Positions 1 through 11,942 of a stretch of DNA of 64,000 nucleotides are shown here, in pieces. The notes below the pieces were generated by a model. The model did no database searches. It was not told the DNA's origin and was given only the letters and a program-made list of their open reading frames with translations. This DNA is from Flammulina velutipes. Taxonomy: Eukaryota > Basidiomycota > Agaricomycetes > Agaricales > Physalacriaceae. Every line of letters begins with the position of its first letter. Within the stretch, counting starts at the first letter, position 1. The stretch lies in contig CM022369.1 of NCBI GenBank assembly GCA_011800155.1, forward strand, positions 2,480,001 through 2,544,000, read 5' to 3'. The position numbers and the translations under genes were made by a program.

Positions 1-359
1 CTCCCCATGTTGTCGTTGAACCTCTTCTTCTTTACTGCACTCTGTCGAGCTTCAGCGGCGCGTTTAAAGCATTTGGTTTGGAATTTATGTCGCATAATGT
101 CCTTTTCGGGATGGCTTTCGGTAGACCTTCTAAAGAGCCACCCTGGTGAGCGAGAAGCGGACGAAGCGGAGGATGATTGGCTTGAAGAAGGTTGGCGAGC
201 TTTATACTGCGAACGGCGCCGCGACTGGACCGCGCTCAACGGTGACGAGAATGGCGGACTTGAGGGAGGGGAGGACGAAGGTGCATTCCAAGAAAGAGGA
301 GAGGAGTTCTGTGGCTTGTGTGATGTGCGGTGGGGGGTGTTGTATTGAGGCCAGGTCAT
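1..359 (-). CDS. Hypothetical protein, N-terminal part (runs off window)
   Basis: An open frame runs on the minus strand from an ATG at 359 to the window edge, about 119 codons, without a stop or an obvious intron. The first two thirds are low complexity, rich in Ser, Pro and Gln, and read as disordered. The last 45 or so residues change character: GWLFRRS is followed by charged, Lys/Arg-rich helical sequence ending KKKRF, which looks like the start of a folded or nucleic-acid-binding region. No family was recognised. The composition would suit a nuclear protein, but that is inference. The gene continues to the left of the window, so its product cannot be judged. Confidence 0.5.
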   Translation of the reverse strand, partial: MTWPQYNTPHRTSHKPQNSSPLSWNAPSSSPPSSPPFSSPLSAVQSRRRSQYKARQPSSSQSSSASSASRSPGWLFRRSTESHPEKDIMRHKFQTKCFKRAAEARQSAVKKKRFNDNMG

Positions 360-829
360 TGCAGAGAGGGTAGCGCGAGATAGACGATGGTGGTTACAGT
401 GAGAAAATCTATCCCGCGGGGTCATCATTGTCAACGTGACTTGTGACACAACGCCGTCACGTGTATCGCGTCGCCTTGGGTCACGCAGCTTGGACAATGA
501 ATCTCAGTCTGACAATGACAATGACATGAATTGAATGCCTGTTCGTCTCTTATAATGATATACCCCCAAGATGTCATAAACAATCATCAAAGAATGTCCT
601 ATATACAAGTACACTGTTATAGGTATTGCTTACGGAAACCAGATTCCAGAAAGGATGTGGGGATAGTATGTATGCATGTCAATGAATAATGAAATCGCTC
701 TGCGTAAATGTGTAGAAGTACAAATGGGATATGTCTCACTGCCTGTTGAAATCGACCTCGACGCTATCACGACTTGGCCGTGGGCGAATCTAAACGGTAT
801 ACGATAAATCCATGTCGATAAAAATGAGG
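360..829. other. Intergenic; 5' flank of the partial gene and 3' flank of the mucin-like gene
   Basis: No supported gene. A CACGTG core lies near 456 (gtcacgtg), about 100 bases upstream of the ATG at 359, and could be a bHLH-type site. The right half is AT-richer and probably contains the 3' UTR of the minus-strand gene that ends at 830. Confidence 0.4.
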
Positions 830-3281
830 TCAATGATGACTCACATCGAGCAGGGTTTTACGGGTCAAAACAGCTTGAGTAGTCGCCTTGGTAGTGAGTT
901 GTGGTTGTGGTTGTGGTTGTGGTTGTACTTGTTCGAAGTTGAAGCTAACACGTCGAGGTCCAACAGCCGAAATGGGAGACGGGGGAGACGAGTCCTGTTC
1001 GACTGTAGAAGGAGGCGTTAAAGGTCTGTACGGCGGAATCTTCGAGTTGCTCTCTCGGAGATGTGAGCGTGGAGGGCGAGTCGGAGGCGATAAGACCAAT
1101 GGTACCAACGGTGCGACATTGATGAAAGAATGGTGGGAGTCATCCGATCGAACATTATCGGATTCGTCGCCAAAGGGACTTTCTGACAACGTTCGGTTCG
1201 AGTAGACGGAGTCCGGGGTAGAGCGGTCGGAGGCATATATATCGCTGAATGGTCCTTCCTCGGAATCGCTGAATGTGCTATGGGGTGCTCCCGCTACACC
1301 GGCAGCAAATATCAGTGCGCTCTGACGGCTCTCATCCGTAGTCGCGCGGGAGGTCTCGTAGAAAATGTCGGGAGATATGCTTCGGTGGTAGGTGGCACCT
1401 CCAAAAGTACCTCCTGGACCACTAGCAGGCATGAACAGTGGATGGAACCTATCTCGTTGTACCGTATGTGGCTCGCCATCGTAGAGCGCCACACCACGAC
1501 CGGGATGAGCAGGCGTCATTACGGAAGATGAGTGGTTTGCTCGTTGGGTCATCTGAGGTGGGTGCGGGTCTTCGAACGGATCCTCAGTCGTGGCTGTCAT
1601 TGAGCTAATCGGACTGTGAGGTTGCTGTATGCCCTGCAACCACCGGAATTGTCCCCGCCTCCTTCTCCTGCGGCGATGGCAGATTACGAGGAGAGACAAT
1701 AAGGCTATACCAACAAGACCAGCTGCAATAAATGTGCCTACGACTGCTCCCGTGTTGTCAAAGAACCTAACGCAATGTTAGACCGTGTCTGCTTGCCTTG
1801 GGATAAATAACTCACGAAGAGGTCTTGTGTACTTCCCCGTTGGGTTGCGTGGAAGGGTTAGGAATAACATTCGTCGCCGTAATTCGTGTACCGTCTGAAG
1901 CAGTTGATGTACTCAGTACGGTGATGAGGTCCCCAGTCCCTACTGCTAGGGGAGCAATAAAAGAACCAGACATTGCGACCCCGACCCCCACCACCGGACT
2001 ACCTGAAAATGCTGCATTTTAGTTAGTAAGATAGAATGAAGTGTATTTCAGCCTGAACGGACCGGCAAGCGTATCTGTCGTGGTAATAGTCGGTCTTTTG
2101 GCCGCCCCGATATTAGTGGTGGTCGTGGAAGGTCGCCTCGCCGGGCTATTGACTTGAAGATCTGCAGCCGTGACGGTTCGTGGTGTGCCAGTAGGCAGAC
2201 CATCGTCGTTACTATTTTCTGGATTAACGCCACCAGAGGGAGCCGCTTCCGACACATCGGTTGGAGCAGGACCGACAGTCGGCTTAGCTGAATTCACGGG
2301 GGTCGGGATGCTATTTGGCGGAGAAGATTCAGCACCCGATGGGGCGAGAGTCGGGCCTGATGAGGCATTGCCTAGAGGGATGGACACTGACGGGCTAGAT
2401 GGAGGCTGCGAATCGTCTGGCAGTGTTGGCTCTGGTGGAGGAGCAGTTGTCCCTGGGCTGGATGGGGACGTTTCTTGAGGATCGTTTGTAGGACTTGATT
2501 GAGGATCCGGTGCTGGCCTAGGACTATCGGGAGTTGTCTCGGGAATTGATGGAGAACTCTCCGGCGGTTGAGGGCTAACTGAAGGAGCTGGCGCAGGGCT
2601 TAGCGTTTGCGCTGGCTGGGGGTTTGGTGCAGGTACAGAAGCGGGCTGATCGTTGGGAGGAGTTGGCTTGGGATTAGACGAGACTGGGGAAGGGCCGACG
2701 GTCTCTGCCTCATTCGACGAAGAAGCTGATCCGGCCTCCGGAGCGGATGAAGGGGAGGGCGGATTCTTGGACGGAGTTGACTCGGGATTCTCAGAAGACA
2801 CTGGAAGAGGGCCAATGGTAGCGGGATCGTTAGGCATGGGATTCGTGGAAGGAGCGGATTGGGAGCTTGCAGGCTCTGACTCTAAACTCGACGCAGGGTT
2901 CGATGCAGGTACCGGTTGAGGTTTAGCTGGAGTTGGCTTGGGTGTCACAGTAGCAGCTGCCTCTGAGCTCGATGATAGGCTCGAGGAGGGAGATGAATCA
3001 GAGCCCGGCGCAGAACTCGACGCAAGCGAACTTGCTGATAGGCTTGACGAAGGCGCCGGCTCAGATCTGGTTGAACTGCTTGACGAAAGGGTTGGCTTCG
3101 AGCTCACGGATGCACTTGATTGAGAGCTAGTGGCGCTCCCGCTTGACGAGGCTGTCACTGAGTCGTAACCAGAGCTGGAAAAACTCTCCGACGTCAATTT
3201 ACTCGATGACATCCTTTTCAATCGTCAGGAAGAGGTTGCATCCAGAAGCCGCGTCACTCACCTCGACGTAGACGACCCCAT
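830..3281 (-). CDS. Mucin-like single-pass membrane protein, Ser/Pro-rich
   Basis: This gene has four exons on the minus strand. Exon 1 encodes only MGSSTSR. A large exon (to about 2054) encodes some 390 residues dominated by Ser, Pro, Thr and Ala with many S-S-S and P-x-P runs. A short exon ends at 1812, and the last exon encodes one hydrophobic helix (TGAVVGTFIAAGLVGIALL) followed by a stop-transfer run of seven or more Arg and a cytoplasmic tail of about 280 residues. The intron at about 1999-2053 carries a TACTAAC branch point. The layout (heavily O-glycosylatable ectodomain, one membrane helix, basic tail) resembles fungal cell-wall sensors of the Mid2/Wsc/Msb2 type, but no WSC or other domain is visible and there is no classical signal peptide, so it would insert through the helix itself. 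The tail has a Gln-Pro repeat (about 890-925). Function is unknown. Confidence 0.7.
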
Positions 3282-4121
3282 GCTCGACGAAGATGGCTGC
3301 GGTAAGGATGGAGGAACCGAAGGCGCGACTCTCGTCACCTAATTGCACTTGACCAGGGGAAGGGCGATAGCCGGCTTATAGAAGTCTACTTAAACGTTAG
3401 ACAGATTGAATGGTGCGAACATCGTCGACATGTCTACCAAATATGAGGGATAACCATCGTCGTCCTTGGAGATGAATGGGAGAGGGCAACAGGATTACGA
3501 ACGGATGTGCATCTCCGTTATAGCTTAACTACGTGGAGAACTTTTGAAGTCCATGCGGGTAATTCTCGAGAAATCATTGGGAACGCTGATCATGTGCGCT
3601 ATGAAGTACGTCGAAGTTCAGAGCTGGAGAAGGAATCGCCGGGACTGCATGGAACATGTCAGCAGAATCTAGCTCTGATGGGTAAAGCACCTGTGTCTCG
3701 ATACGGGATGCCGAGGGTTTGAAGCCGTCTTGTTGTATGTTTGGCGGCCAAGTCCATTAGCCTCACAGATTATCGGCATGTGCCACTGATGAGGTAAATC
3801 CTGCAAGGAAGAAACAGATCAACGACAGATTACGGGTACTATAGGACAATCTAGATGGTCATGTAGATAGAGTAGGTGTAACAAAGATGGAACAAATGAA
3901 CGTGTGACTGAGAATACAATGAAGATGAGATGCACCTGGGAGTAATAGTAACCCTATGTGAGGGTGGAGTATAGACACGCGCTGGTATAAAGAGTGGATG
4001 GGTATGAGTTCGAGTAACAAGAAATTCCCGGTAGGCCAATGATGAATCATGCGATAAGATGGAGTCTGTAAGTAGTTAGTTTGTGGAGTCGCGGCGAGAC
4101 GGATAAATACTCACGGAAGAA
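3282..4121. other. Intergenic region, no gene seen
   Basis: These 840 bases separate the 5' end of the mucin-like gene from the 3' end of Rab4, both on the minus strand. No open frame here has coding character and no tRNA or repeat was found. It must hold the mucin gene promoter and the Rab4 terminator. Confidence 0.4.
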
Positions 4122-5231
<1,110 letters not shown>

Positions 5232-5372
5232 GGTGGTGGCAAGAGAGAAAGAGTGGACGCTATGACACCTCGGTCGTCGCTCTCACCGCATTTGGGATGC
5301 CGTGACACAATCACAAGCATGGTCACGCCTGGTCACGCCATTCTTTTACTCAAACTACTACACAAGATCTTT

Positions 5373-6855
5373 CTACCAGCCTTTCCATGGCACCCACACG
5401 TCAGCTATCGTCTTCCCGTCACCCACGGAAGGGTCTACAACATAGTACCACGGATACGCTGCAGCAATTAAACATGCGTGCTGTCCCACAACATCCACTT
5501 TCTGCCCCAACTGTAACGGCTCCTCTTTGTCACGTCGCGTCAATATGCCATGCTCCTGTGAAACTCTGCCGACACGCCACGAGGACCCTACTAAATCCCC
5601 GAATCCTCCTGAGGGTCCTGTGTCTTTGCTGAACGCGATGGCACCGGCATCAATGACTGCCTCGTCAGTACCGTCCGCCCCCCGGCCAGGATAATACGAC
5701 ACAACTGTGGCCCTCACACGTTGGGCAATCTGTGGAGCTTCGATGAGCGACGTGTGTTGTTGCTGCAGGTCAAGCATAGGGTAATTGCCTAGAACGTGTC
5801 AACGTCATCTTAGAATGTTGAACGCGCTCAACATACCAGCATGTAACTCTAGCTCTCCGTGAAGAAGAGTGCTTAGCTTGGCCCGTGATTCCGCGCTGGC
5901 CGAATTGGCTGTCGGTGTCGAACCAACGGACAATGTAAATGGGAACGCCGCCGGATCTTTCCCTAAAGACTTCAAGATCGACGACGCGAGTGCAGACGCG
6001 TCATTAACCGCCTGGACCTCTCCAGAAAGGAATCGCGATGCTTCGTCCAAGGACGTGGAAGCGTACGAGTCTCCTGCGTGACAGTAGAATCCATGAACGG
6101 CCACACTTGCCGACGCAAATATCTTTCTTAACAACTCCTCGAAATACGGGGTTTTAATCGAAACACCAGCACGTCTGTTGTCGCGTTAATGAGAAAAAAT
6201 TGCGAAGTAAGTCATCCACAAACTTCTGTCCACCGTCGATCTTGATGAACGCACTCCAGACTCTCGGAGAGCTGCGTTTTGCTTCATATTCTTCGAGGAA
6301 TCTAACCTGGTCAGGATGATCCAAGAGTAGTCGCACGACAGCCCCGTCTGAGGAAACGGTGTCCCACAGATCTGACAGGTCTCCTACCTTGTCGATTCCA
6401 GCAGGTAGGCCATACAAAATCTGGCAGGAATCAGTGCTTGGTTGAGAGGTAAAAATCGGTGGTACCATACATCTTTGACCGTCCCGTCGGTGACCAAACC
6501 AGCCTTCACGATGTTCCACGCTTCCATCAGCGTGGATACTACTACCCGATCTGTTTTGTTCACACTCGAGACGAGTTGAAGTCTGGCACCTTCAGCAGTC
6601 TTGATATGGTCAGTACAGCGAATATTTGAACAACATTTCACGAACCTTATGTGTCTTCAGATGTGCTCTGAAGCCGGCGCCCCAAGCCGTTGCTTTCTGG
6701 TGCATCCTGGCGCAATTATCTGCAAAGATGGTGCGGTCGATAATGAACGCTGGCGTCCTGACCTCATCCAGAGATTTTCCAACGAATTGACGGACCAGAA
6801 CATCCTTTGAGGGAAGCTGAAGAAGGTCTATGGGTGTCTTTGTCTGGAATGGCAT
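5373..6855 (-). CDS. dsd1: D-serine dehydratase (fold-type III PLP enzyme)
   Basis: This enzyme converts D-serine to pyruvate and ammonia through 2-aminoacrylate, using pyridoxal phosphate and zinc. The N-terminal part has the alanine-racemase-type barrel: TPAFIIDRTIF, then the PLP-lysine segment FRAHLKTHK. The C-terminal beta domain carries the zinc-binding His-x-Cys in GQHACLIAAAYPWYYV, typical of eukaryotic D-serine dehydratase (yeast Dsd1) and D-threonine aldolase. At least three introns interrupt it. The ATG at 6855 gives MPFQTKTP. The neighbour upstream on the same strand (7149-7681) is RidA, which hydrolyses the 2-aminoacrylate this enzyme releases. D-threonine aldolase is the alternative; overall similarity to Dsd1 favours the dehydratase. 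Confidence 0.88.
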
Positions 6856-7148
6856 GGTGGTGATGAAGAAGAACACTATCGAGTCAGCAGATTTGCTTTA
6901 ATCGCAAATGCACGTGTTGGATGGTGTATTTTGAAGCGCGCGCAGAGAGCTCAGAGAACTGCCAACGGCATGTTGAAACGAAGCTCGATTGAGTGCTTCC
7001 AGTAACGATAACACGACGGACCGTTGATGCGTCAATTCACTGATTACGATCGCCCTTATCATAGCCGCCGCTTCACCTCTTCAATGCGGGCGGTCCGCTT
7101 CGGCACAATACTGTACACAGTTGTTTCAATTTGTGCAGATGCTACATT

Positions 7149-7681
7149 TTACACGGTTGCGATAGCCTCGATCTCAACGCCAACATCGAAAGGAAGCTTT
7201 CCAGCTTGAATACAAGTCCTGGCGGGTTTTGGGTCCGGGATCAACTAATTCATTCGTTAGAAACCATGTTCAAAGGACAAATGGAAGGACATCATACTTT
7301 GACGTAGATTTCGTTCACTGCAGCAAAGTCATCCATGTTCTTCAGGTAGACGTTGACCTTTACGACCTTCTCCCAAGACGATCCGGCCTCGGCAAGTACT
7401 TTACCAAGGTTGTTGATGCATTGGGCCTAATGTTTGTCGTCAGTCAAGCTTCATAGTATGATATGGCTGAGAACATACAGTGTGCTCCTGAATGCCACCG
7501 GGGACAAGCTTGCCATCCTTGTCCACTGGGGTCTGACCAGACAAGAAGATTAACCCAGGTACCTTGACGGCGTGTGCTAGATGGTGATCAGTACCGATCT
7601 AGGATGAGATGAGGATGACTTACAGAGGACGCCCGCCATTTTGGTGTTGAGCTCAGAAGTGTTGATGCGTTCGATAGACAT
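7149..7681 (-). CDS. RidA/YjgF/YER057c family enamine/imine deaminase
   Basis: The product is a small cytosolic or mitochondrial protein of the RidA family, which hydrolyses reactive enamines and imines such as 2-aminoacrylate. Visible signatures are GLIFLSGQTP near the middle, QCINNLGKVLAEAG, VYLKNMDDFAAVNEIY and the C-terminal PKPARTCIQAGKLP followed by VEIEAIA. The Arg of ARTC is the catalytic carboxylate-binding Arg of the active deaminase group, so activity is predicted. Four exons are joined by short introns. The start MSIERINTSEL at 7681 is the first ATG and needs no presequence. It lies just upstream of D-serine dehydratase on the same strand, which suggests a shared detoxification role. 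Confidence 0.9.
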
Positions 7682-8101
7682 GATGTTGGATGAAGAAAGA
7701 GATACGTCTGCTTTGCGGAAATCCAGAACAAGCTGCCGGTAAAGTCACGGTCCGGGCCGCCGAAGAACATGTGTGGCGGAACCAATCGAGTTGATCCTAA
7801 AGCGATGAGCACTTCGCTGTTTCCCACACTTTCTAGCGCGCGCCTCCAATTAACAGCAAGCAGGTGGCCCCGATAAAGACTGTTGAATGCACTAAATCGC
7901 CCGGGATACACATCTATCAGCGGTCAACGCCCACAGGTGAGGTAAACGCACTGCTGTTAATGGGACTTTAGTCGCTATCATCTTCACGATATCGCCCAGC
8001 GGGCTCCCATTCCACGTCCTTGGCCATTCTTGGAGCCAATATTGACGTCACAGTGTGTGACTGTACATCTTTCCTTCTTGCATCAATCCTCCGAACAGCA
8101 A
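7682..8101. promoter_or_regulatory. Divergent promoter region between RidA and the MYND gene
   Basis: These 420 bases lie between two divergent starts. A tgacgtca palindrome (CRE/ATF core) sits at about 8044-8051, roughly 50 bases before the MYND start. No gene is seen. Confidence 0.4.
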
Positions 8102-9580
8102 ATGTTCAAAAAGCCACAGCTCACCGATGCAGAGTACGAGACGGTGGCCACAAATTATATCGGAAACTCTCTCTCTGACCCTATAAAACCTAAAGCATGC
8201 GCTCTCTGTGTTCTTGGATGTCTCGCAGCCATCTTCAACGGCATGGGAGAATCTGACCATCATGAACTTACTGCTCGCTCACTGGCTAAACGCCAACGCC
8301 TCTGTGAAATCCTCCTCCACTTCCTCATCCGCCCTCGCACACCCAAGTCCATCCCTCTGCTACTGAAAAACTTCATGTCTGTCGGCCGTTCTGAATGTCT
8401 ACATTGTACAACCCTCACGTTCGGTGGTCGGCTGCGTCCCGAGGGCTTCCTTAATAGCGGAACCCGCATCTGGGATAGACATGGCGTTATTCATGGCACT
8501 CCAGCTCACCTCCTTGTGTTCCAGATCTTCGAGCGCATGACGGCTGTGTTAAAGGACACCAGTCGCCCATCCAGCCTACCACGTGTAGTGAAAGGAACGC
8601 AAACACGCCACTGGCCCACACAAATATCACAGGTGCTAGTCAATGGTCCAGATTCATTCGTTACAGCTATCACCCAATGGCAAGATCACCTCCCCCTTCC
8701 CATACCTCTCGGCTTCCTCGCTTCTGCCATTCAGACGTGTGGCCGACAGCTTACATTGGCTGTGCTGGCGTCAAACCGCTTTCGACCTTCTTTCGCATCC
8801 CGTTTACGCAAGGTTAACGCCGCCATAGCCGAAGAACGAATGGAGACTCTCGGAATGAACCCCCACTTCTTCTCCGCAAGCTTTCTGCGTCAACTAATAA
8901 AGGACTCCCCATCACAGGACAGCATACGATTTTGGATGCACGGAGGAGAGATGGAGATGCTTACCGTGGTCTCAGAAACAATCACCTTGGCGGAAACTGC
9001 AGTGTGGCGGGAAAACCATCCGAAAGTCAATGAATGGATACAAGACACGTTTGCGATGTTTGGGTCACGTTTCAATGATCTAGTATCGGAAGAACAACGG
9101 GCGACACTTCATCCTAGTCTACAAGGTCCATCGACGGAAAGAACGCCGACCGTGGATTCTGTCCGTGGCGATCTATGGAAGGTGAGGAGGGAAGGAGAGT
9201 GCGCAACTTCCGGATGCTCCAAGACGAGCCAAGAAATAGGGAAGCCTTTTCAAAGGTGTGGGAGGTGTGGGGTGGTTTCTTATTGCGGTCCTGAATGTCA
9301 GAAGACGGACTGGAAGGAGGGTCCGCATCCTCACAAAGATCTGTGTCCGCTGATATGCAACTTTCTTGACGGTGGCGGTGGCTTAGAAAATATATCGCAA
9401 AGGCAGAAGTTTTACGAGCTGATCTCACAATCTGATGTTGAGGACGCGACTTGGATGCGGTTGCACGCGTGGATTGTGGATCGAGAGGAACGAAAACAAG
9501 AATTCGACGAATACTTTTGGAGGAAACTTCGTCCTAGTGGTGGTGGTAGTAGTGATAGTCGCTCAGGTAGCGCCCCATAA
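8102..9580 (+). CDS. MYND zinc-finger protein, 492 aa, single exon
   Basis: One uninterrupted exon encodes 492 residues. The N-terminal 350 residues are helical and not recognised. A MYND-type zinc finger follows at about residues 365-415: Cys pairs in CATSGC, CGRCG and CGPEC, then TDW and a final HKDLC. MYND fingers bind proline-containing peptides and mediate protein contacts. Such helical-plus-MYND proteins are abundant in mushroom-forming fungi and mostly uncharacterised. The frame is open some 70 bases further upstream but without an ATG, so 8102 (MFKKPQLTD) is the start. The C-terminus is Gly/Ser-rich. No SET domain is seen, so it is not an SMYD methyltransferase. Confidence 0.85.
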   Translation: MFKKPQLTDAEYETVATNYIGNSLSDPIKPKACALCVLGCLAAIFNGMGESDHHELTARSLAKRQRLCEILLHFLIRPRTPKSIPLLLKNFMSVGRSECLHCTTLTFGGRLRPEGFLNSGTRIWDRHGVIHGTPAHLLVFQIFERMTAVLKDTSRPSSLPRVVKGTQTRHWPTQISQVLVNGPDSFVTAITQWQDHLPLPIPLGFLASAIQTCGRQLTLAVLASNRFRPSFASRLRKVNAAIAEERMETLGMNPHFFSASFLRQLIKDSPSQDSIRFWMHGGEMEMLTVVSETITLAETAVWRENHPKVNEWIQDTFAMFGSRFNDLVSEEQRATLHPSLQGPSTERTPTVDSVRGDLWKVRREGECATSGCSKTSQEIGKPFQRCGRCGVVSYCGPECQKTDWKEGPHPHKDLCPLICNFLDGGGGLENISQRQKFYELISQSDVEDATWMRLHAWIVDREERKQEFDEYFWRKLRPSGGGSSDSRSGSAP

Positions 9581-9806
9581 AGAGGTAGGTCTCCCCTCTC
9601 AGTATAGGAACTCTCTCCTCACGTCTCACATTATACAGCCAGGCAAATCTCCGAAATAGTAAGGCCATATACCGATACACTACATAAGGATCTTCCAGCT
9701 AATCAGATACAGTATTTAATTCGCTTATTTATGTACATACACGAGGACCATTTTAGAATTAACAATGAGCCTTGTCGTTGGTGCGCCACACTTATTTTAT
9801 AACCAA

Positions 9807-11814
9807 TCATGCTTGCACCGGGTTCAGCATAATATCAACGAGCTGTGTCTTCGGAATTGCCTCGGGATATGCCATTCTGCCTCGTCTCGTCTGTGTGGCT
9901 TGCTCGTACGCATAAGCAAAGCCAATGAGCTCGAACTCAGAGAACGCAGATGCAAAGAAGGAAATGCCGAATGGAATGCCTGGAGCAGGGTATACTGTGG
10001 CTGGACCCGCGCTGCCTATCGTGGTGTTTTCTGGGTAGAAACCAAGAGGTACTAGGGAGCCAATGAGCATTTCCGAACCCAACAATGAATATGTATCCCC
10101 GGCGTACCTGTGACCATGGGATAACCCGCTATGGCGGAAGGCGTTGTAAGGCTAGATTTGAATGTCGGAAGCGCCAACGCATCGAGGCTGTGGTCATATA
10201 ACGCAGCGTCTATTCCCCGTTTACGTCCAAGGTCGTGGTTGAATGATAATGCTTGGAAGTATGCATCGTCAAACCCATTAGTTGCTTCCGATATTATCAA
10301 ACTGCCGAACATGGCACGTCAATGAATAAGAAATATCGAAGACTCAGCATACGTGGTACTCACGTAGCTTGAGACGTGTAATTGGCTGGCTTTTCGAGGT
10401 CTGGGTGATCGTCATTGAATCGAATAAGGTCTGCCAGACTTCGAACACCAGAGGGATTGTCGATAAGGCCGGAGAAGTAGTCATTGATTTGCACCTGTGA
10501 TACTAGTCAGATTCCCACATTTAAGAAGAACGATGCCGTACTTTGAAATCCACTGTGGCGACGATGGTCTCATTCTGATTACCTCTATCCATAATCTCAG
10601 CTGCAGATGGGATATCTGCTGGGTCCACCACGATCCCGCCAAGTTGCGCGATGGTCTTCAATGCAATCTCGAACGCGTCAAGAACGATTTGGTTTGACGA
10701 GGTGACGTTCGAATCAAAAAAGACGTGGCGTGGGATACCGATGCGTCTCCCAACGAACGCATCTATCGTCAATGCCTTTGAATAATCTGGTACAGGGAAA
10801 GGTTGCGACAGTGTTGCATTGTCATTGGGGTCTGGGCCAGCAATCGCAGAAAGAGCAAGAGCGGCGTCCGTTACAGATCGCGCCATGGGGCCCACTGTAT
10901 CCTGATTGATCGTTATGGGTATCACTAATGAGGCGTGAGTCCCATCTGAATGACTGCGAGTATACAGATACGAACCTCCTGCTCTTGAAGTCAGTCCAAC
11001 AGTAGGCTTGATGCCAACCAGATTATTGTAGCCAGAAGGGCAGATTATACTGCCATCTGTCTCTGTTCCGAATGCAATAGCAGCTAAACCAATCGATGCT
11101 GCCACTGCAGATCCTGATGAAGATCCACAAGGGTCCGCATTAGGATAGTATGCGCCAGAGCTTTGGCCACCGCGCCCCGACCATCCTGAGGCCAATGCGC
11201 CACGGAAGTGTGAGAACTCGCTAAGATTGGTTTTGCCTAGGATGATAGCGCCGGCTGCACGCAGCTTCTTGACAACACCTGAATCAGAGGGGACTATCGA
11301 ACCGAGCAGACTGAACGATCCAGCAGTAGTGTTCAAGCCCTCCGTAGCGACTGTCGCCATGTTGTCCTACTGGAGGTTTGGATAGCACGGATTAGCATGG
11401 GATCGTGGTGTTTACCTTTATAAGAATAGGTATTCCATAGAGCGCACTTGGCCTTTTGAATCCCACTCTTTGGCGGCGCTTATCGAGTTCTGTAGCTTGT
11501 TCCAAAGCAGAGGGATTGATCTCCAACACTGCGCGAAGCTGAGGGCCTTTCAAGTTGACCTCTTCAATTCTGGCCAAGTAAGCCTTGGGGTACTCAAATT
11601 ACTACTAACTCTGAGTAGGTTCGGTGACACCCACCTTTACCAAGTCGACGCTGGAGAATAGACGCTGGTCTAGCCCGTTTTGGAGTTCCAAAACAGATGC
11701 TTCGTAGAGATCAGGTAGCTCTTTGCGAGCTAGCGCCGCCTGTCTAGCTATCACAAAGCCGAAGACGCGAAAGATTAGGAAGGAAAGGAATGCATAGTTC
11801 TTCAAGCGCGCCAT
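9807..11814 (-). CDS. Secreted amidase, amidase-signature family
   Basis: This is an amidase-signature hydrolase of about 550 residues that cleaves amide bonds. The catalytic triad is present: Lys near residue 116 (GIPILIKDN), the cis-Ser in GSSSGSA (about 198-200) and the nucleophile Ser in GTETDGSI (about 222). Residues 1-25 (MARLKNYAFLSFLIF...) form a hydrophobic signal peptide or anchor, so the enzyme is probably extracellular or in the secretory pathway. At least five introns are seen, among them 11349-11411 between IPILIK and DN. The C-terminal part keeps the family's PAPGIPFG and ELIGFAYAYEQAT. It is divergently arranged with the phosphoesterase at 11943, sharing a 128-bp promoter. GatA is excluded by the secretion signal and sequence; the substrate is unknown. 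Confidence 0.9.
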
Positions 11815-11828
11815 GATCGTAGCTTTCA

Positions 11829-11873
11829 AGTCGCGATCGGTCACGTCACACACTGTCTCTTGCTTTCGACGTT
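11829..11873 (+). promoter_or_regulatory. Conserved promoter module, copy 1
   Basis: Block one, agtcgcgatcggtcacgtca (11829-11848), and block two, tgctttcgacg (11861-11871), recur in the same order and orientation at 12904-12942. This copy lies 70-115 bases before the phosphoesterase ATG and directly upstream of the amidase ATG on the other strand. The cacgtca end contains an ATF/CREB-like half-site. A common regulator is inference. Confidence 0.6.
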
Positions 11874-11942
11874 CAAATATTGAATATTGAAACACCAACG
11901 AGGGAAGCCTGGACTCAGTCATCATTAAATTGTCCGCCCGTC

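Noticed and set aside
5253..5632. Plus-strand frames opposite D-serine dehydratase
   Set aside because: Antisense shadows of a well-supported minus-strand gene.
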